This document shows, piece after piece, positions 45,818 through 54,998 of a stretch of DNA of 64,000 bases (positions are counted from its first letter, which is position 1; each line of letters opens with the position of its first letter). The notes below the pieces were generated by a model. The model was not told the origin of the DNA, ran no database searches, and worked only from the letters and a program-made list of their open reading frames with translations. Made by a program: the position numbers and the translations under genes. Source of the DNA: Novipirellula artificiosorum (GTDB lineage Bacteria > Planctomycetota > Planctomycetia > Pirellulales > Pirellulaceae); assembly GCF_007860135.1 (NCBI RefSeq), contig NZ_SJPV01000005.1:1-64000 (forward strand), read 5' to 3'.

Positions 45818-48800
45818 ATGCCGATGTCTGATTCTGTCAGCCCCTTTCGCGCCCCCCCGAGCAGCCCGAGCTTTCCCGAACTGGAAGTGGAGATCCTGCA
45901 GTTCTGGGACGAGAACGACATCTACAACCAATCGCTAGCTCAACGTCGCGACGCGCCGTCATTCGTTTTCTACGAAGGCCCGCCGACGGCCAATGGGATG
46001 CCGCACCCGGGGCACTGTTTGACCCGCGCGATCAAAGACGTCTTTCCGCGTTACAAAACGATGCGAGGCTATCGCTGCGAACGGAAAGCGGGTTGGGATA
46101 CGCATGGCTTGCCGGTCGAGGTTGAGGTTGGCAAAGAACTCGGCATCCACAGCAAGGAAGAGATCGAGGCCTACGGCATCGAACCGTTTATCCAGAAGTG
46201 CCAACAAAGTGTTTGGCGGTACATGCAGCAGTGGCAAACGCTCACGCGCCGATTGGGGTTTTGGGTCGATCTTGACGAAGCTTACGTGACCTACCATCAA
46301 AGCTATGTCGAGAGCGTATGGTGGAGTCTGAAGACCCTGTTTGAGCGAGGGTTGTTGTACCAAGGTCACAAGATCGTGTGGTGGTGGGCACAAGGTGGAA
46401 CGGCACTATCGGCTGGCGAAGTGGGACAAGGTTACCGTGAAGTGGCCGACCCGAGTGTCTACGTTTTGTTTCCCCTGGTCGATTCGCCCGGTCGTTCGCT
46501 CGTCGTTTGGACCACCACACCCTGGACCCTGCCGAGCAACATGTTCGCTGCGGTTCACCCTGAACTTGAGTATTCCGTCGTCCGTGACGAAGAGCTTGAT
46601 GTTGAACTTGTCATCGCTTCGGCGTTAGTCGAAACCATCGCGGCGAAACTGAAGCGAGACTTGCCGGTGGTCGAAACGTTGCTCGGGAAATCGCTGGTTG
46701 GCAACCGATACGTCCCGCCGTTCGATAACTACTACAAGACGCTTGGCGACGCGACCGGCACGTTGGTCGGTGGCGAAACCGAGCATCAAATGTGGCGCGT
46801 CGTCGCGGCCGATTTTGTCACGATTGAATCCGGTAGCGGTGTGGTTCATCAGGCACCGGCATTCGGCGAGGTCGACTATGAAGTCTTGATGACCGAGCAG
46901 AAACGATTTGTTGAATCGGAACGTCCTGAGTTGCTATGTGCCGTTGGGCCAGACGGGAAATTTACAGACGACTTTGCGGAGATGAAAGGTGTTTGGGTCA
47001 AGGATGCCGACAAGCCGCTTTCGCGAACGCTACGTGAAGCGGGTCGACTGCTCCTGCTGGAGCAATACTTGCACGAGTACCCGTTCTGCTGGCGCGCGGA
47101 TGAGGATCCATTGATCCAGTATCCGCGGCAGAGTTGGTTTATTCGGACGACCCGTTTTCGTGACCTGATGCTGAAGAACAACGCGAAGATTGGATGGCAA
47201 CCCGAGCATATCCGTGATGGTCGCTTCGGTAATTTCTTGGAATCGAACGTCGATTGGGCCTTGTCGCGAGAACGGTATTGGGGAACGCCGCTGCCGATTT
47301 GGGTTTGTCAAGAAACGGGGCAAATGGAAGCGATTGGGAACTATGACGAATTGTTGGCCAAACCGGGAATCGACGGGACCGAGGTGTGGGCCGATGCAAA
47401 AGCCGCGAACCCCGAATTGGCGGACGATTTGCGGGTGCACAAACCGTACATCGATTCGGTGACGTACGATTCGCCCTATGCCGAGGGGGCGCGAATGCAA
47501 CGGGTGACCGAGGTGATCGATTGCTGGTACGACAGTGGTGCGATGCCTTTTGCCCAGTGGGGATGGCCACAGCAGAACGATGACCGGTTCCGCGACCAAT
47601 TCCCCGCCGACTTCATCAGCGAAGCACTCGACCAAACGCGTGGATGGTTCTATAGCCAATTGGCGATCAGCACGATGTTGTTTGGCGAGGGGGCCAGCCT
47701 CACCGAGGGAGCCAGCTTCTCGAAATCGTCTGACCAGGTCACCAAAACATCCTCCGAACCGTTTCCGCACCCGTATCGCAATTGCATCGTGCTTGGGCTG
47801 ATGCTTGGCGAAGACGGCAAGAAGATGAGCAAGAGCAAGAAGAACTATCGCGAGCCGAGCGAAATCTTCGACAAGTACGGTGCCGACGCGCTTCGATGGT
47901 TTTTCTTTGCGGGGCAACCGCCTTGGACCGCCATCCAATACCGCGAACAATCCATCAAGGATTCCATTCCTGAATTCCTGCTGCGACTCTGGAACGTGTT
48001 CAGTTTCTTCAGCATCTATGCTGGAATTGATGGGTTTGATCCGACCTCGGCATCGAAGGCGGACAATCAATTGTCGACGGAATCCCTTGCATCCGCGCCA
48101 ACCTATCGTGACGTCGACCAACGCAGCGAGATCGATCGATGGATTCTGTCGGAACTGAACCGAACGACCGAGATCGTGGTCACTCGGATGGATGCACTCG
48201 ATAACTACAATGCTTGTCAAGGGTTGACGGCGTTTGTCGATGCGCTCAGCAATTGGTACGTGCGGCGCAGTCGAGATCGATATTGGTCCAGCGATACCGA
48301 TTCGCAGGACAAGCACGACGCCTACTGGACGCTCTACGAAACGCTCCTTCAAACCACCAAGCTCGTTGCTCCATTTGTCCCGTTTTTGGCCGAGACATTG
48401 TGGCAACATTTGACACATCCGTTTGCGGATCGAGCCCGAAAAAGCGTTCACCTTTGCGATTACCCCGTCGCCGAGTCGTCAAGGATTGATGGGAAGTTAT
48501 CGGACAGCATGAAGTTGCTGCGCGAAATTGCATCGTTGGGCCGATCAGCTCGCGCCGAAGCGAAATTGAAAGTCCGATTGCCACTGTCAAAGGTGGAAGT
48601 GGTACTGACCGATGAATCCGAAATCGCTTGGCTGAAAACTCACGATTCACTTGTTCGTGAGGAGTTGAACGTGAAAGCGGTCGACTACACAACCGATGGG
48701 GAGCAATACGTGCAGTACAGTGTCGTCCCCAATTTTAAGCGGCTCGGTCCTCGAGTCGGCAAAAACATGCCGGCGGTGAAGAAGACGCTGGCGGAAACCG

Positions 48801-49240
48801 ACGGCAACACACTCTTGACCACACTCGGCCGCGACGGCTTCGTATCGATTGAACTCCCCGGGGGGGAATCGCTTCGACTCGATAACGAAGACATCGAGGT
48901 TCGCTTGCAAGCCAAACAAGGCTGGGCCGCAGCGCAGGGGTCCAGCTGCGTTGTGGTGCTCAATACCGAAGTCACGGATGAGTTGCGACAGGAAGGGGTT
49001 GCGAAGGACTTGATCCGCACGATCCAAAGTCAACGCAAAGAAATCCAATGCGATTACACCGACCGGATTGTGGTCGGTGTGGTCAGCCAGGATGCGGATG
49101 TGAAGGCTGCGATCGCGGCTCATCGAGAGATGATTTGCGGCGAAACGTTGGCGAACGAGTTGAAGTCGTCCGCACTCGATACGGTGCTCCCGATCGAAAC
49201 CGAGTTCGGCCAAATCTTCGTCAAGCGGGAGCAAGCGTAA
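45818..49240 (+). CDS. ileS: Isoleucyl-tRNA synthetase, eukaryote-like type
   Basis: Charges tRNA-Ile in the cytoplasm. The 1140-residue class I enzyme has the HIGH-type motif HPGH at residues 63-66 (PPTANGMPHPGH) and KMSKS at 669-673 in GKKMSKSKKNY. The editing domain (VVWTTTPWTLPSNMF and on) and an anticodon-binding domain are present. GWDTHGLPVEVEVGKELGI and the motif after KMSKS follow the eukaryotic/archaeal-like IleRS2 branch rather than the E. coli type. Start choice is between ATG at 45818 and 45824. Its stop overlaps the purN ATG by one base (TAATG). Confidence 0.94.
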   Translation: MPMSDSVSPFRAPPSSPSFPELEVEILQFWDENDIYNQSLAQRRDAPSFVFYEGPPTANGMPHPGHCLTRAIKDVFPRYKTMRGYRCERKAGWDTHGLPVEVEVGKELGIHSKEEIEAYGIEPFIQKCQQSVWRYMQQWQTLTRRLGFWVDLDEAYVTYHQSYVESVWWSLKTLFERGLLYQGHKIVWWWAQGGTALSAGEVGQGYREVADPSVYVLFPLVDSPGRSLVVWTTTPWTLPSNMFAAVHPELEYSVVRDEELDVELVIASALVETIAAKLKRDLPVVETLLGKSLVGNRYVPPFDNYYKTLGDATGTLVGGETEHQMWRVVAADFVTIESGSGVVHQAPAFGEVDYEVLMTEQKRFVESERPELLCAVGPDGKFTDDFAEMKGVWVKDADKPLSRTLREAGRLLLLEQYLHEYPFCWRADEDPLIQYPRQSWFIRTTRFRDLMLKNNAKIGWQPEHIRDGRFGNFLESNVDWALSRERYWGTPLPIWVCQETGQMEAIGNYDELLAKPGIDGTEVWADAKAANPELADDLRVHKPYIDSVTYDSPYAEGARMQRVTEVIDCWYDSGAMPFAQWGWPQQNDDRFRDQFPADFISEALDQTRGWFYSQLAISTMLFGEGASLTEGASFSKSSDQVTKTSSEPFPHPYRNCIVLGLMLGEDGKKMSKSKKNYREPSEIFDKYGADALRWFFFAGQPPWTAIQYREQSIKDSIPEFLLRLWNVFSFFSIYAGIDGFDPTSASKADNQLSTESLASAPTYRDVDQRSEIDRWILSELNRTTEIVVTRMDALDNYNACQGLTAFVDALSNWYVRRSRDRYWSSDTDSQDKHDAYWTLYETLLQTTKLVAPFVPFLAETLWQHLTHPFADRARKSVHLCDYPVAESSRIDGKLSDSMKLLREIASLGRSARAEAKLKVRLPLSKVEVVLTDESEIAWLKTHDSLVREELNVKAVDYTTDGEQYVQYSVVPNFKRLGPRVGKNMPAVKKTLAETDGNTLLTTLGRDGFVSIELPGGESLRLDNEDIEVRLQAKQGWAAAQGSSCVVVLNTEVTDELRQEGVAKDLIRTIQSQRKEIQCDYTDRIVVGVVSQDADVKAAIAAHREMICGETLANELKSSALDTVLPIETEFGQIFVKREQA

Positions 49241-49830
49241 TGCTGGATCGCCCTCTGAAGATCGCGGTGTTTCTCAGCGGTAGCGGTCGGACGCTCGCGA
49301 ATTTGATTCACCGTCGTGACGAATTTGGATTGCCGATTGATATTCGTTTGGTGATCAGCAGTCGCGACGATGTGCGAGGCGTCGAAATTGCCCGCGACGA
49401 TGGAATCGACACGCGATGTGTCCGCAAACGCGATCACCGTGATCCGTTCGAGCATTCACGCGAAATGTTTGATCCTTGCCGCAATGCGGGTGTTGATTTG
49501 GTCGTGATGGCCGGTTACTTGAACCATGTTTTGGTGCCAAACGATTTTGAAAACCGAGTGGTCAACATCCATCCGTCCCTGTTGCCCGCTTTTGGGGGTG
49601 AGGGGATGTACGGTCACCGGGTTCACCAAGCGGTCATCGATCGAGGGGTAAAGGTAACCGGTTGTACCGTACATTTTGTCGACAACCAATACGATAACGG
49701 CCCGATCATTGTTCAGCGAGTTTGCCCGGTACTCGACGAGGATACGGCCGAGACGTTGGCCGCGCGAGTGTTCGAGCAAGAGTGCATCGCGTTACCCGAA
49801 GCGATTGTCAAGATCCACTCAGAGCTCTAG
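49240..49830 (+). CDS. purN: Phosphoribosylglycinamide formyltransferase
   Basis: Formylates GAR with 10-formyl-tetrahydrofolate in purine synthesis. The 196-residue protein has VFLSGSGRTLANL at the N-terminus and the catalytic residues Asn109, His111 (VVNIHPSLLPAF) and Asp152 (YDNGPIIVQ). The CTVHFVDNQYDNGPI strand is characteristic. Translation is probably coupled to ileS (one-base overlap). The 3-prime end overlaps the opposite-strand mptG gene by four bases, CTAG, which contains both stop codons. Confidence 0.95.
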   Translation: MLDRPLKIAVFLSGSGRTLANLIHRRDEFGLPIDIRLVISSRDDVRGVEIARDDGIDTRCVRKRDHRDPFEHSREMFDPCRNAGVDLVVMAGYLNHVLVPNDFENRVVNIHPSLLPAFGGEGMYGHRVHQAVIDRGVKVTGCTVHFVDNQYDNGPIIVQRVCPVLDEDTAETLAARVFEQECIALPEAIVKIHSEL

Positions 49831-50774
49831 CGTTGTCCCTCATGAACCGTTCTCGGTTCATTTTTCGGCGCAGCGAACTGCACCTCTTCGTGTTCCGCGT
49901 TGCTTCGTGTCCGCACGAAGTACTCGGCCTCCTGTCGTGTTTCAAACCAGGCAAACACCGTTGGCCCCCAACTGCTTTGGCCAACCCCTTTGGCACCGCG
50001 ATCGATCAGGGAATCGACCAACCGAGTCACAGCGGGCCCATTGTAGGGGCCGTTCTGAACCGATTCAAACAACATGCCGCTGGCTCGATTGTATCGATGG
50101 ACGGCGTCTGTAAACGAGGCGAAATCTTCTCGCTGGATGGCCGTGGTGAGTTGTTCGGATGCAAGGCAGCGAAGTTCATCACGAAGCTCCGACGTAGCAG
50201 GTGGCAATTGGTTAAACTGGTTCTGCTCCAAGTCACCGCTAACCGTCGGAACAGTTCGCCGCGAACGAAACATGGCGACGCACCACGCGTGCGGAACCGA
50301 GACCCGTTCTCGAATCGGGTTTAAATCTGCCGTCTCCATCGATTCCTCGAAGATCAGCCCTCCGGCAAAGTAACCGTGGATCCCGACGGCCGATCGTTTC
50401 CCGCGAGCGGCGACATGGAACGCCAAATCTTCGCGATTGCATCGAACTTGAAACAGTAAGCAGAGTGCTTCGGCGACCGCCATCGACAATTGCGTTCCGC
50501 TGCCTCGACCGGTGTGAGGATCGGGACGCTGAAGAACCTGCATTTCACAGGGTGGCAGTCCCTTCAGGTTGGCGAAGGCAGCAAAACGGCGCACGATCGC
50601 ATCGATGCGTTCGGTTTCCTTTGCGCAGGGGCGATATCGCTGCGAACGCCGAACGACCACTTCAGTCGCCGGTGAATCGATCATCACTCCGACGCCTCCG
50701 TAGGGAGGTTGTGTGTCGAGCAAACCGAAATGCAAACGCGCGCCAGTGATCACGCGAACTTGTTGGTTCGTCAT
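49827..50774 (-). CDS. mptG: Beta-ribofuranosylaminobenzene 5-phosphate synthase (H4MPT synthesis)
   Basis: A 315-residue GHMP-kinase-like protein. ITGARLHFGLLD opens the family, and GRGSGTQLSMAVAEAL (residues 89-104) is the GHMP glycine motif; ARGKRSAVGIHGYFAGGLI and GVGQSSWGPTVFAW complete the RFAP synthase pattern. RFAP synthase condenses p-aminobenzoate with PRPP in the first committed step of tetrahydromethanopterin synthesis. It is the last gene of a run in which pabA could supply aminobenzoate, with DUF447 between. Planctomycetes are known to hold H4MPT-linked C1 genes. Confidence 0.85.
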   Translation of the reverse strand: MTNQQVRVITGARLHFGLLDTQPPYGGVGVMIDSPATEVVVRRSQRYRPCAKETERIDAIVRRFAAFANLKGLPPCEMQVLQRPDPHTGRGSGTQLSMAVAEALCLLFQVRCNREDLAFHVAARGKRSAVGIHGYFAGGLIFEESMETADLNPIRERVSVPHAWCVAMFRSRRTVPTVSGDLEQNQFNQLPPATSELRDELRCLASEQLTTAIQREDFASFTDAVHRYNRASGMLFESVQNGPYNGPAVTRLVDSLIDRGAKGVGQSSWGPTVFAWFETRQEAEYFVRTRSNAEHEEVQFAAPKNEPRTVHEGQR

Positions 50775-51382
50775 GATCTCAAAGTGGATGCGGCGAGGTG
50801 GGATTCAATGTAATCGGCCAATCGTGAAAACGCATTCCTTTCATGCTCACCCGCCGTTTTCTCGATAAGTGGTTTGAGTCGCTGCATGTGGCATTCGATT
50901 TCTTCTCTGGGAAGCAGTTGGATACGCGTCGCCAGAATTGCCGCTTCGATGGTGGCATGTTTTGCCCGATTGAACCCAAAGAAAGGGCGGATGACTTCAC
51001 TTTGGAGCACACGACACTCGAAGGAAGCTCGCGTCGACAACGTGTTCGATGACGTGATTTCGACCGCAAACCAACGATGACAATCATGCAGTGCCCACAA
51101 ACCGTCACCGACCGGATGGACCAACGATTGGAGGGTGGTTTGATCCCTTTCCTGATGGATCGCACCGCGGGCAAACAGATCAACATCGTCGCTGACATGC
51201 ACGACGGCACGCCGTTGATGACAGAGGTTTGAAAAGGTCTTTGAAGTACGGAACGGACGCAGCACCATGGTTTGGCCAATCGGATCCTGGATCGCCAAAG
51301 CGTCCGAGACGTCGATTCCCATCGGCGCAAGATTGACCTGGTTGTCTTGATCAGCCGTCGTCACGATCGACTCAAGAATCAT
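50771..51382 (-). CDS. DUF447 family protein
   Basis: A 203-residue protein opening MILESIVTTADQDNQVNLAPMG, then LRPFRTSKTFSNL and a C-terminal helical part (RIQLLPREEIECHMQRLKPL). This matches DUF447, a flavin-reductase-like family found with H4MPT/methanofuran genes in methanogens, methylotrophs and planctomycetes. I chose the ATG at 51382, which overlaps pabA by 11 bases; the downstream mptG starts four bases before this stop. Its biochemical step is not established here. Confidence 0.82.
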   Translation of the reverse strand: MILESIVTTADQDNQVNLAPMGIDVSDALAIQDPIGQTMVLRPFRTSKTFSNLCHQRRAVVHVSDDVDLFARGAIHQERDQTTLQSLVHPVGDGLWALHDCHRWFAVEITSSNTLSTRASFECRVLQSEVIRPFFGFNRAKHATIEAAILATRIQLLPREEIECHMQRLKPLIEKTAGEHERNAFSRLADYIESHLAASTLRS

Positions 51383-51968
51383 GTCGACCCTTCCTGTCTT
51401 GGCGAAACGCGATTTGAACAAAGTTCTGCACGATCCGTTCCCCTTGGTCGGAAAGAATCGATTCAGGATGAAACTGGACACCGAACACCGGACGATGGAT
51501 GTGTTCGATCGACATGATCACTCCATCGTCGGTCATCGCCGTCACCTTTAACTCCGGGGGAACCCTGTTCGGATCGATCGCCAGTGAATGATAGCGTCCC
51601 ACGTTGGTTGGCGATTGGCAACCATCAAAAATCTCCGTTCCATGATGGTGAATGGTTGATTTCATGCCATGCACGGGACCACACCGCAGCACCGCCCCGC
51701 CAAAAGCGACACCGATTGCTTGGTGGCCTAGACAAACCCCCAACATCGGAATGCGGTGCGAAAGTTCGCGAACAACATCGATCGAGCAGCCCGCATCCTC
51801 GGGACGACCCGGTCCAGGAGAAATCACAATCGCAACGGGATTCAATTCACGACATCCCGCCACGTCCACTTGGTCGCTGCGAACCACTTGGGTCTCGCAA
51901 CGGAGACAACGAAAATAGCGAGCTAAATTGTGGACGAAGGAATCGTAGTTGTCCAAAAGTAAGATCAT
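51372..51968 (-). CDS. pabA: Glutamine amidotransferase of aminodeoxychorismate/anthranilate synthase
   Basis: A 198-residue class I glutaminase subunit with MILLLDNYDSFVHNLARYF, the nucleophile Cys in LGVCLGHQAIG and the His-Glu pair in GVQFHPESILS. It provides ammonia to PabB or TrpE, neither of which is in the window. Its position before DUF447 and mptG points to p-aminobenzoate for H4MPT or folate rather than tryptophan. It begins six bases after the ExbD stop, so it may also share the Exb transcript. Confidence 0.9.
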   Translation of the reverse strand: MILLLDNYDSFVHNLARYFRCLRCETQVVRSDQVDVAGCRELNPVAIVISPGPGRPEDAGCSIDVVRELSHRIPMLGVCLGHQAIGVAFGGAVLRCGPVHGMKSTIHHHGTEIFDGCQSPTNVGRYHSLAIDPNRVPPELKVTAMTDDGVIMSIEHIHRPVFGVQFHPESILSDQGERIVQNFVQIAFRQDRKGRHDS

Positions 51969-51974
51969 TGATCG

Positions 51975-52448
51975 CTAACGGCGAGGCTTGGCAAACTTGA
52001 TCTTCTCAATCAGCTTGACCACCTGATTTCCATCCTTCCTGCCGCTGACGGCGGTGATCGCATCGATGACGTTTTCGTACCGCAAATTATAGTCGCTATC
52101 GATTTCAATTTCGGGGCCTTCGTCACCTTCGACCGGTGCCGAGGTTCCGATCAACGAAATCACATTGGCTTGCAACTGTTCAAAATCGGTGCCCAGGCTA
52201 ATCTCGTTGAGCGACATCGACGCCAGCCGACCATCGGCATCCGCCTGCAAGCGAAGTTTGAGTGGCAAATCCGTTGGATCGATCACCCCACTACTTTCGC
52301 CAAGCGGCATGCGGACACTGAAATCACCCTCAAGTTCGACAATCTTAAACGTCATCACAAAAAACACGAGCAGCAGAAAGACGATATCAATCATGCTGGT
52401 CATGTTCAATTCGCTTTTTTCGATCTCACCACGATTACGAATTTTCAC
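51975..52448 (-). CDS. ExbD/TolR-family protein (second copy)
   Basis: A 157-residue protein with a short cytoplasmic head (MKIRNRGEIEKSELNMTSM), one membrane helix containing the motor Asp (IDIVFLLLVFFVMTF, residues about 20-36) and a periplasmic domain. With ExbB/TolQ it forms a proton-driven stator. The start overlaps the first ExbD stop by four bases. It differs from its neighbour by a longer C-terminal domain (ENVIDAITAVSGRK). Two ExbD-type proteins per ExbB is a common planctomycete arrangement. Confidence 0.92.
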   Translation of the reverse strand: MKIRNRGEIEKSELNMTSMIDIVFLLLVFFVMTFKIVELEGDFSVRMPLGESSGVIDPTDLPLKLRLQADADGRLASMSLNEISLGTDFEQLQANVISLIGTSAPVEGDEGPEIEIDSDYNLRYENVIDAITAVSGRKDGNQVVKLIEKIKFAKPRR

Positions 52449-52882
52449 GATCGATCCTCCTTCACACGCAGTGCAAAGTTGACCAAGTTTTGGTCTTGCG
52501 CAACACGGATCACCTCTTGCACATCCCCCATTGCCGTGTCGCGATGGGCTCGGATGACGACATTCGCATCGGCAGCGGTTTTGCCTTCCGCCTTGATCAC
52601 CGAAAGTTCACGCTGCAGCCCAATCCGCAGCGTTTCAACCGTAAAGTCATCGCCACCGAGGGTGACCTCGCCATCCTTGGCGACATGCAAGATGATCGGG
52701 TAATCCAAGGGAGCTTCGGGTGGTTTGACCAATTGGCTACTCGGCAACACGACACGATCATTCGCCTCCGTTTGAGCGAAGTTGATCAGCACCATAAAGA
52801 ATGCGATCAATTGGAACGTCATGTCGATCATCGGCGTCAGATCGCCACCGGCCAAATCAGGCTTCTTCGATTTGACACGCAT
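52445..52882 (-). CDS. ExbD/TolR-family protein (first copy)
   Basis: A 145-residue protein: MRVKSKKPDLAGGDLTPMID gives the cytoplasmic head and the motor Asp20, the helix continues to about residue 38, and a periplasmic domain follows. The ATG at 52882 directly abuts the stop of exbB. It is probably a proton-channel partner for that ExbB. The downstream copy overlaps by four bases (ATGA). Confidence 0.92.
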   Translation of the reverse strand: MRVKSKKPDLAGGDLTPMIDMTFQLIAFFMVLINFAQTEANDRVVLPSSQLVKPPEAPLDYPIILHVAKDGEVTLGGDDFTVETLRIGLQRELSVIKAEGKTAADANVVIRAHRDTAMGDVQEVIRVAQDQNLVNFALRVKEDRS

Positions 52883-53779
52883 CTATTTTTTGGCTCCTTG
52901 AGGCTGAACGTCCTCAAACCGGCTCATCAAGTTCTCGCTCGACACGCCGACTTCCAACAACAATCGCGAGACTCGGTTCCTCAGTACGTTGTAGGCCGCA
53001 ATTGCGGGAATCGCGATCGCCAACCCAAGCAGCGTGGTGAACAACGCCAAGGAGATGCCTTCGGCTAATTCCGAGGGGTTCGGGGTCGAGCCGCCAAGAG
53101 CAATCTTTTGGAACGAGGAGATCATTCCATGCACCGTTCCGAACAGCCCGATCATAGGACTGAGATTGCCGATCAAGGCCATGTAGGAAAGCAAGTGTTC
53201 AAGCTTCATGCTTTCCTCTTCCCCCACTTCCTGCATCCCCTCGAGCGCCTTGTTGTAGCCTCGCGACAATTTGGCGAGCCCGGCCGACAACACTTTGCCG
53301 AGCACCGATTCGTCCGCTCGCGCCATGTCATAGGCTTCTTGGAACTGTTTCTCGTTAAGCTTGTCTTCAAAATTCTCAATCAATTCTTGCGGACAGAGCA
53401 CATCGCGGCGGGACGCCAAAACATTCATCACAAACAAGGAAACCAACGTGATGGACAGGGCTAAGAAAATAAACAAGTACCCGTAGCCAAGCGAATTGAT
53501 GGTCCATTCAAGCAGGTTCTCGTCTTTCTTGACATTGGCCGGCACCGCACCGTCCGCCGCAGCCCCCGCATCGGCGGCACCGTCATCGAGCGGTGCGTCG
53601 ACCGCCGCCGCGGGCTCGTCAACGACGCCGAACTCCTCCATCGCGTCATCCTGAGCCATTGCCGATACGGAAACGAACAACGACGCGATCAACGCCATCA
53701 TGATCAAGCGAAACGAGTGACGGCGTGTCGGGTCAATCAAGGCCGATCGTCGCAGAAGGGAACCGCAGGAAGCGAACAT
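52883..53779 (-). CDS. MotA/TolQ/ExbB proton-channel protein with exported N-terminal region
   Basis: A 298-residue protein. A signal-like segment (MALIASLFVSVSAMAQ) and an acidic Ala-rich spacer precede three membrane helices near residues 100-124, 215-235 and 255-275. ESMKLEHLLSYMALIGNLSP, GLFGTVHGMISSF and LALFTTLLGLAIAIPA match ExbB/TolQ. An ATG at 53779 with GGAGAG eight bases upstream gives the start. The long periplasmic N-terminus differs from E. coli ExbB and resembles TPR-ExbBD systems. It heads the run ExbB-ExbD-ExbD-pabA-DUF447-mptG. Confidence 0.92.
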   Translation of the reverse strand: MFASCGSLLRRSALIDPTRRHSFRLIMMALIASLFVSVSAMAQDDAMEEFGVVDEPAAAVDAPLDDGAADAGAAADGAVPANVKKDENLLEWTINSLGYGYLFIFLALSITLVSLFVMNVLASRRDVLCPQELIENFEDKLNEKQFQEAYDMARADESVLGKVLSAGLAKLSRGYNKALEGMQEVGEEESMKLEHLLSYMALIGNLSPMIGLFGTVHGMISSFQKIALGGSTPNPSELAEGISLALFTTLLGLAIAIPAIAAYNVLRNRVSRLLLEVGVSSENLMSRFEDVQPQGAKK

Positions 53780-53944
53780 CAACGAAACTCTCCGAGAAAG
53801 TAGCGGGCAAAGGTGTTTTTATTGCGTGCGTCGGATCGCATTCGCGTCCGAATGGGGTTGTTGAGCGAATTCATAAGATACTCTACTTCGCGTCGGCGCG
53901 TCAGCATCCGGTGCCCCGGTTTCTGATCGGACAAAACAGGCGTT

Positions 53945-54985
53945 CTAGGAACCAAATCCAGGGTACCGTTGTTTTAATTCGTCACGCGCTTCGGCCGCTC
54001 GCTGTGGCTTACCCACTTTCGGCCATAATTCAACCAATTTGGACAAGGCGATTGCGTGCGCATCACTTTGACTCGAAAACATCAAATGCGTATGGAGGTA
54101 GGCCAAAATGGCTCCTTCAATATCCCCCTTGGCTTCGTAAATCGCCCCCTGGGAATTGTAGACGCGGGCGGCCATTTCGACGTCGGAGGAACTCATGTCC
54201 GCGACCAGCCCCGAAATCAAATCGAGCCCCTCATCGGCCTGATCACTTTTGGCGAGCGCGGTTGCTTTACCAGCCTTTGCGAGCGATTGCAGCCGAGCCG
54301 CCGCAACGGAATCGACTTTCAAAACGAGAATCTTGTCAAACTCGGTGTTCGCAGCGGCAATGTCATTCGCAGCCAAATGGGTCATGCCCGTCCAATAAAC
54401 CGATTCGATCTGGGTCGGCACCGCTGGGGCTCTTGAAAGCGCACCGTAGAACTTGAGTGCGTCTTTCGTATTGCCGAGTGACAATGCCAGATCGCCGACC
54501 ACTTTGGCAGCTTCATAGAAATGCCACGAGTCGCGGTGTTTGGATGCGAAGCCAAGCATGGCTGCGGCCGCTGCTTTCTTATCGCCGCGCCCGGCTAACG
54601 CCAATTGGCTCTGGCTAAATGCCTTGTAAAATTCTGTATCCGCCTTGATGACTTCCCGTGGCAGCGAATCAAGATCGATACCGTTCAGTTCCTTCAGAGC
54701 TTCTTCGTGTTGGCCATCGAGTGCGAATTCACGTCCCTTGGTTAACGCAGACGGGTCTCCTTCGAAAAGGATTTTTCGGATCTCGCCAGCCAACAAGTTG
54801 GTTGTGTTGCTGCCTCGCTTAACTTGAATCCCTTGCGCGTCGGTTTTTGCCACAGCACCGATGATCGCCGAACCGGTCAACGGATAGACTCGATCACTCT
54901 GAGCGCGGACCGAACTCGCGTTGACCAGCAGGCTTGCCAGCGACAACGCGGTGATCGTTATCTTAGAAAAGGGTTGTTTGCTCAT
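53945..54985 (-). CDS. Exported TPR-type repeat protein
   Basis: A 346-residue protein with a signal peptide (ITITALSLASLLVNASSVRA), a short beta region (YPLTGSAIIGAVAKTDAQG, near the N-terminus) and then helical TPR-like repeats to the C-terminus (GREFALDGQHEEALKEL, LGNTKDALKFYGALS, KGDIEGAILAYLHTH). It is likely a periplasmic scaffold. It starts 13 bases after the large TPR gene stop and lies 165 bases upstream of exbB, so it belongs to the Exb neighbourhood. Confidence 0.85.
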   Translation of the reverse strand: MSKQPFSKITITALSLASLLVNASSVRAQSDRVYPLTGSAIIGAVAKTDAQGIQVKRGSNTTNLLAGEIRKILFEGDPSALTKGREFALDGQHEEALKELNGIDLDSLPREVIKADTEFYKAFSQSQLALAGRGDKKAAAAAMLGFASKHRDSWHFYEAAKVVGDLALSLGNTKDALKFYGALSRAPAVPTQIESVYWTGMTHLAANDIAAANTEFDKILVLKVDSVAAARLQSLAKAGKATALAKSDQADEGLDLISGLVADMSSSDVEMAARVYNSQGAIYEAKGDIEGAILAYLHTHLMFSSQSDAHAIALSKLVELWPKVGKPQRAAEARDELKQRYPGFGS

Positions 54986-54998
54986 GCTTCTTCAAAGC

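Noticed and set aside
47030..48451. 473-codon minus-strand open frame opposite ileS
   Set aside because: It overlaps the catalytic and anticodon-binding regions of ileS on the other strand and has no recognisable motif.
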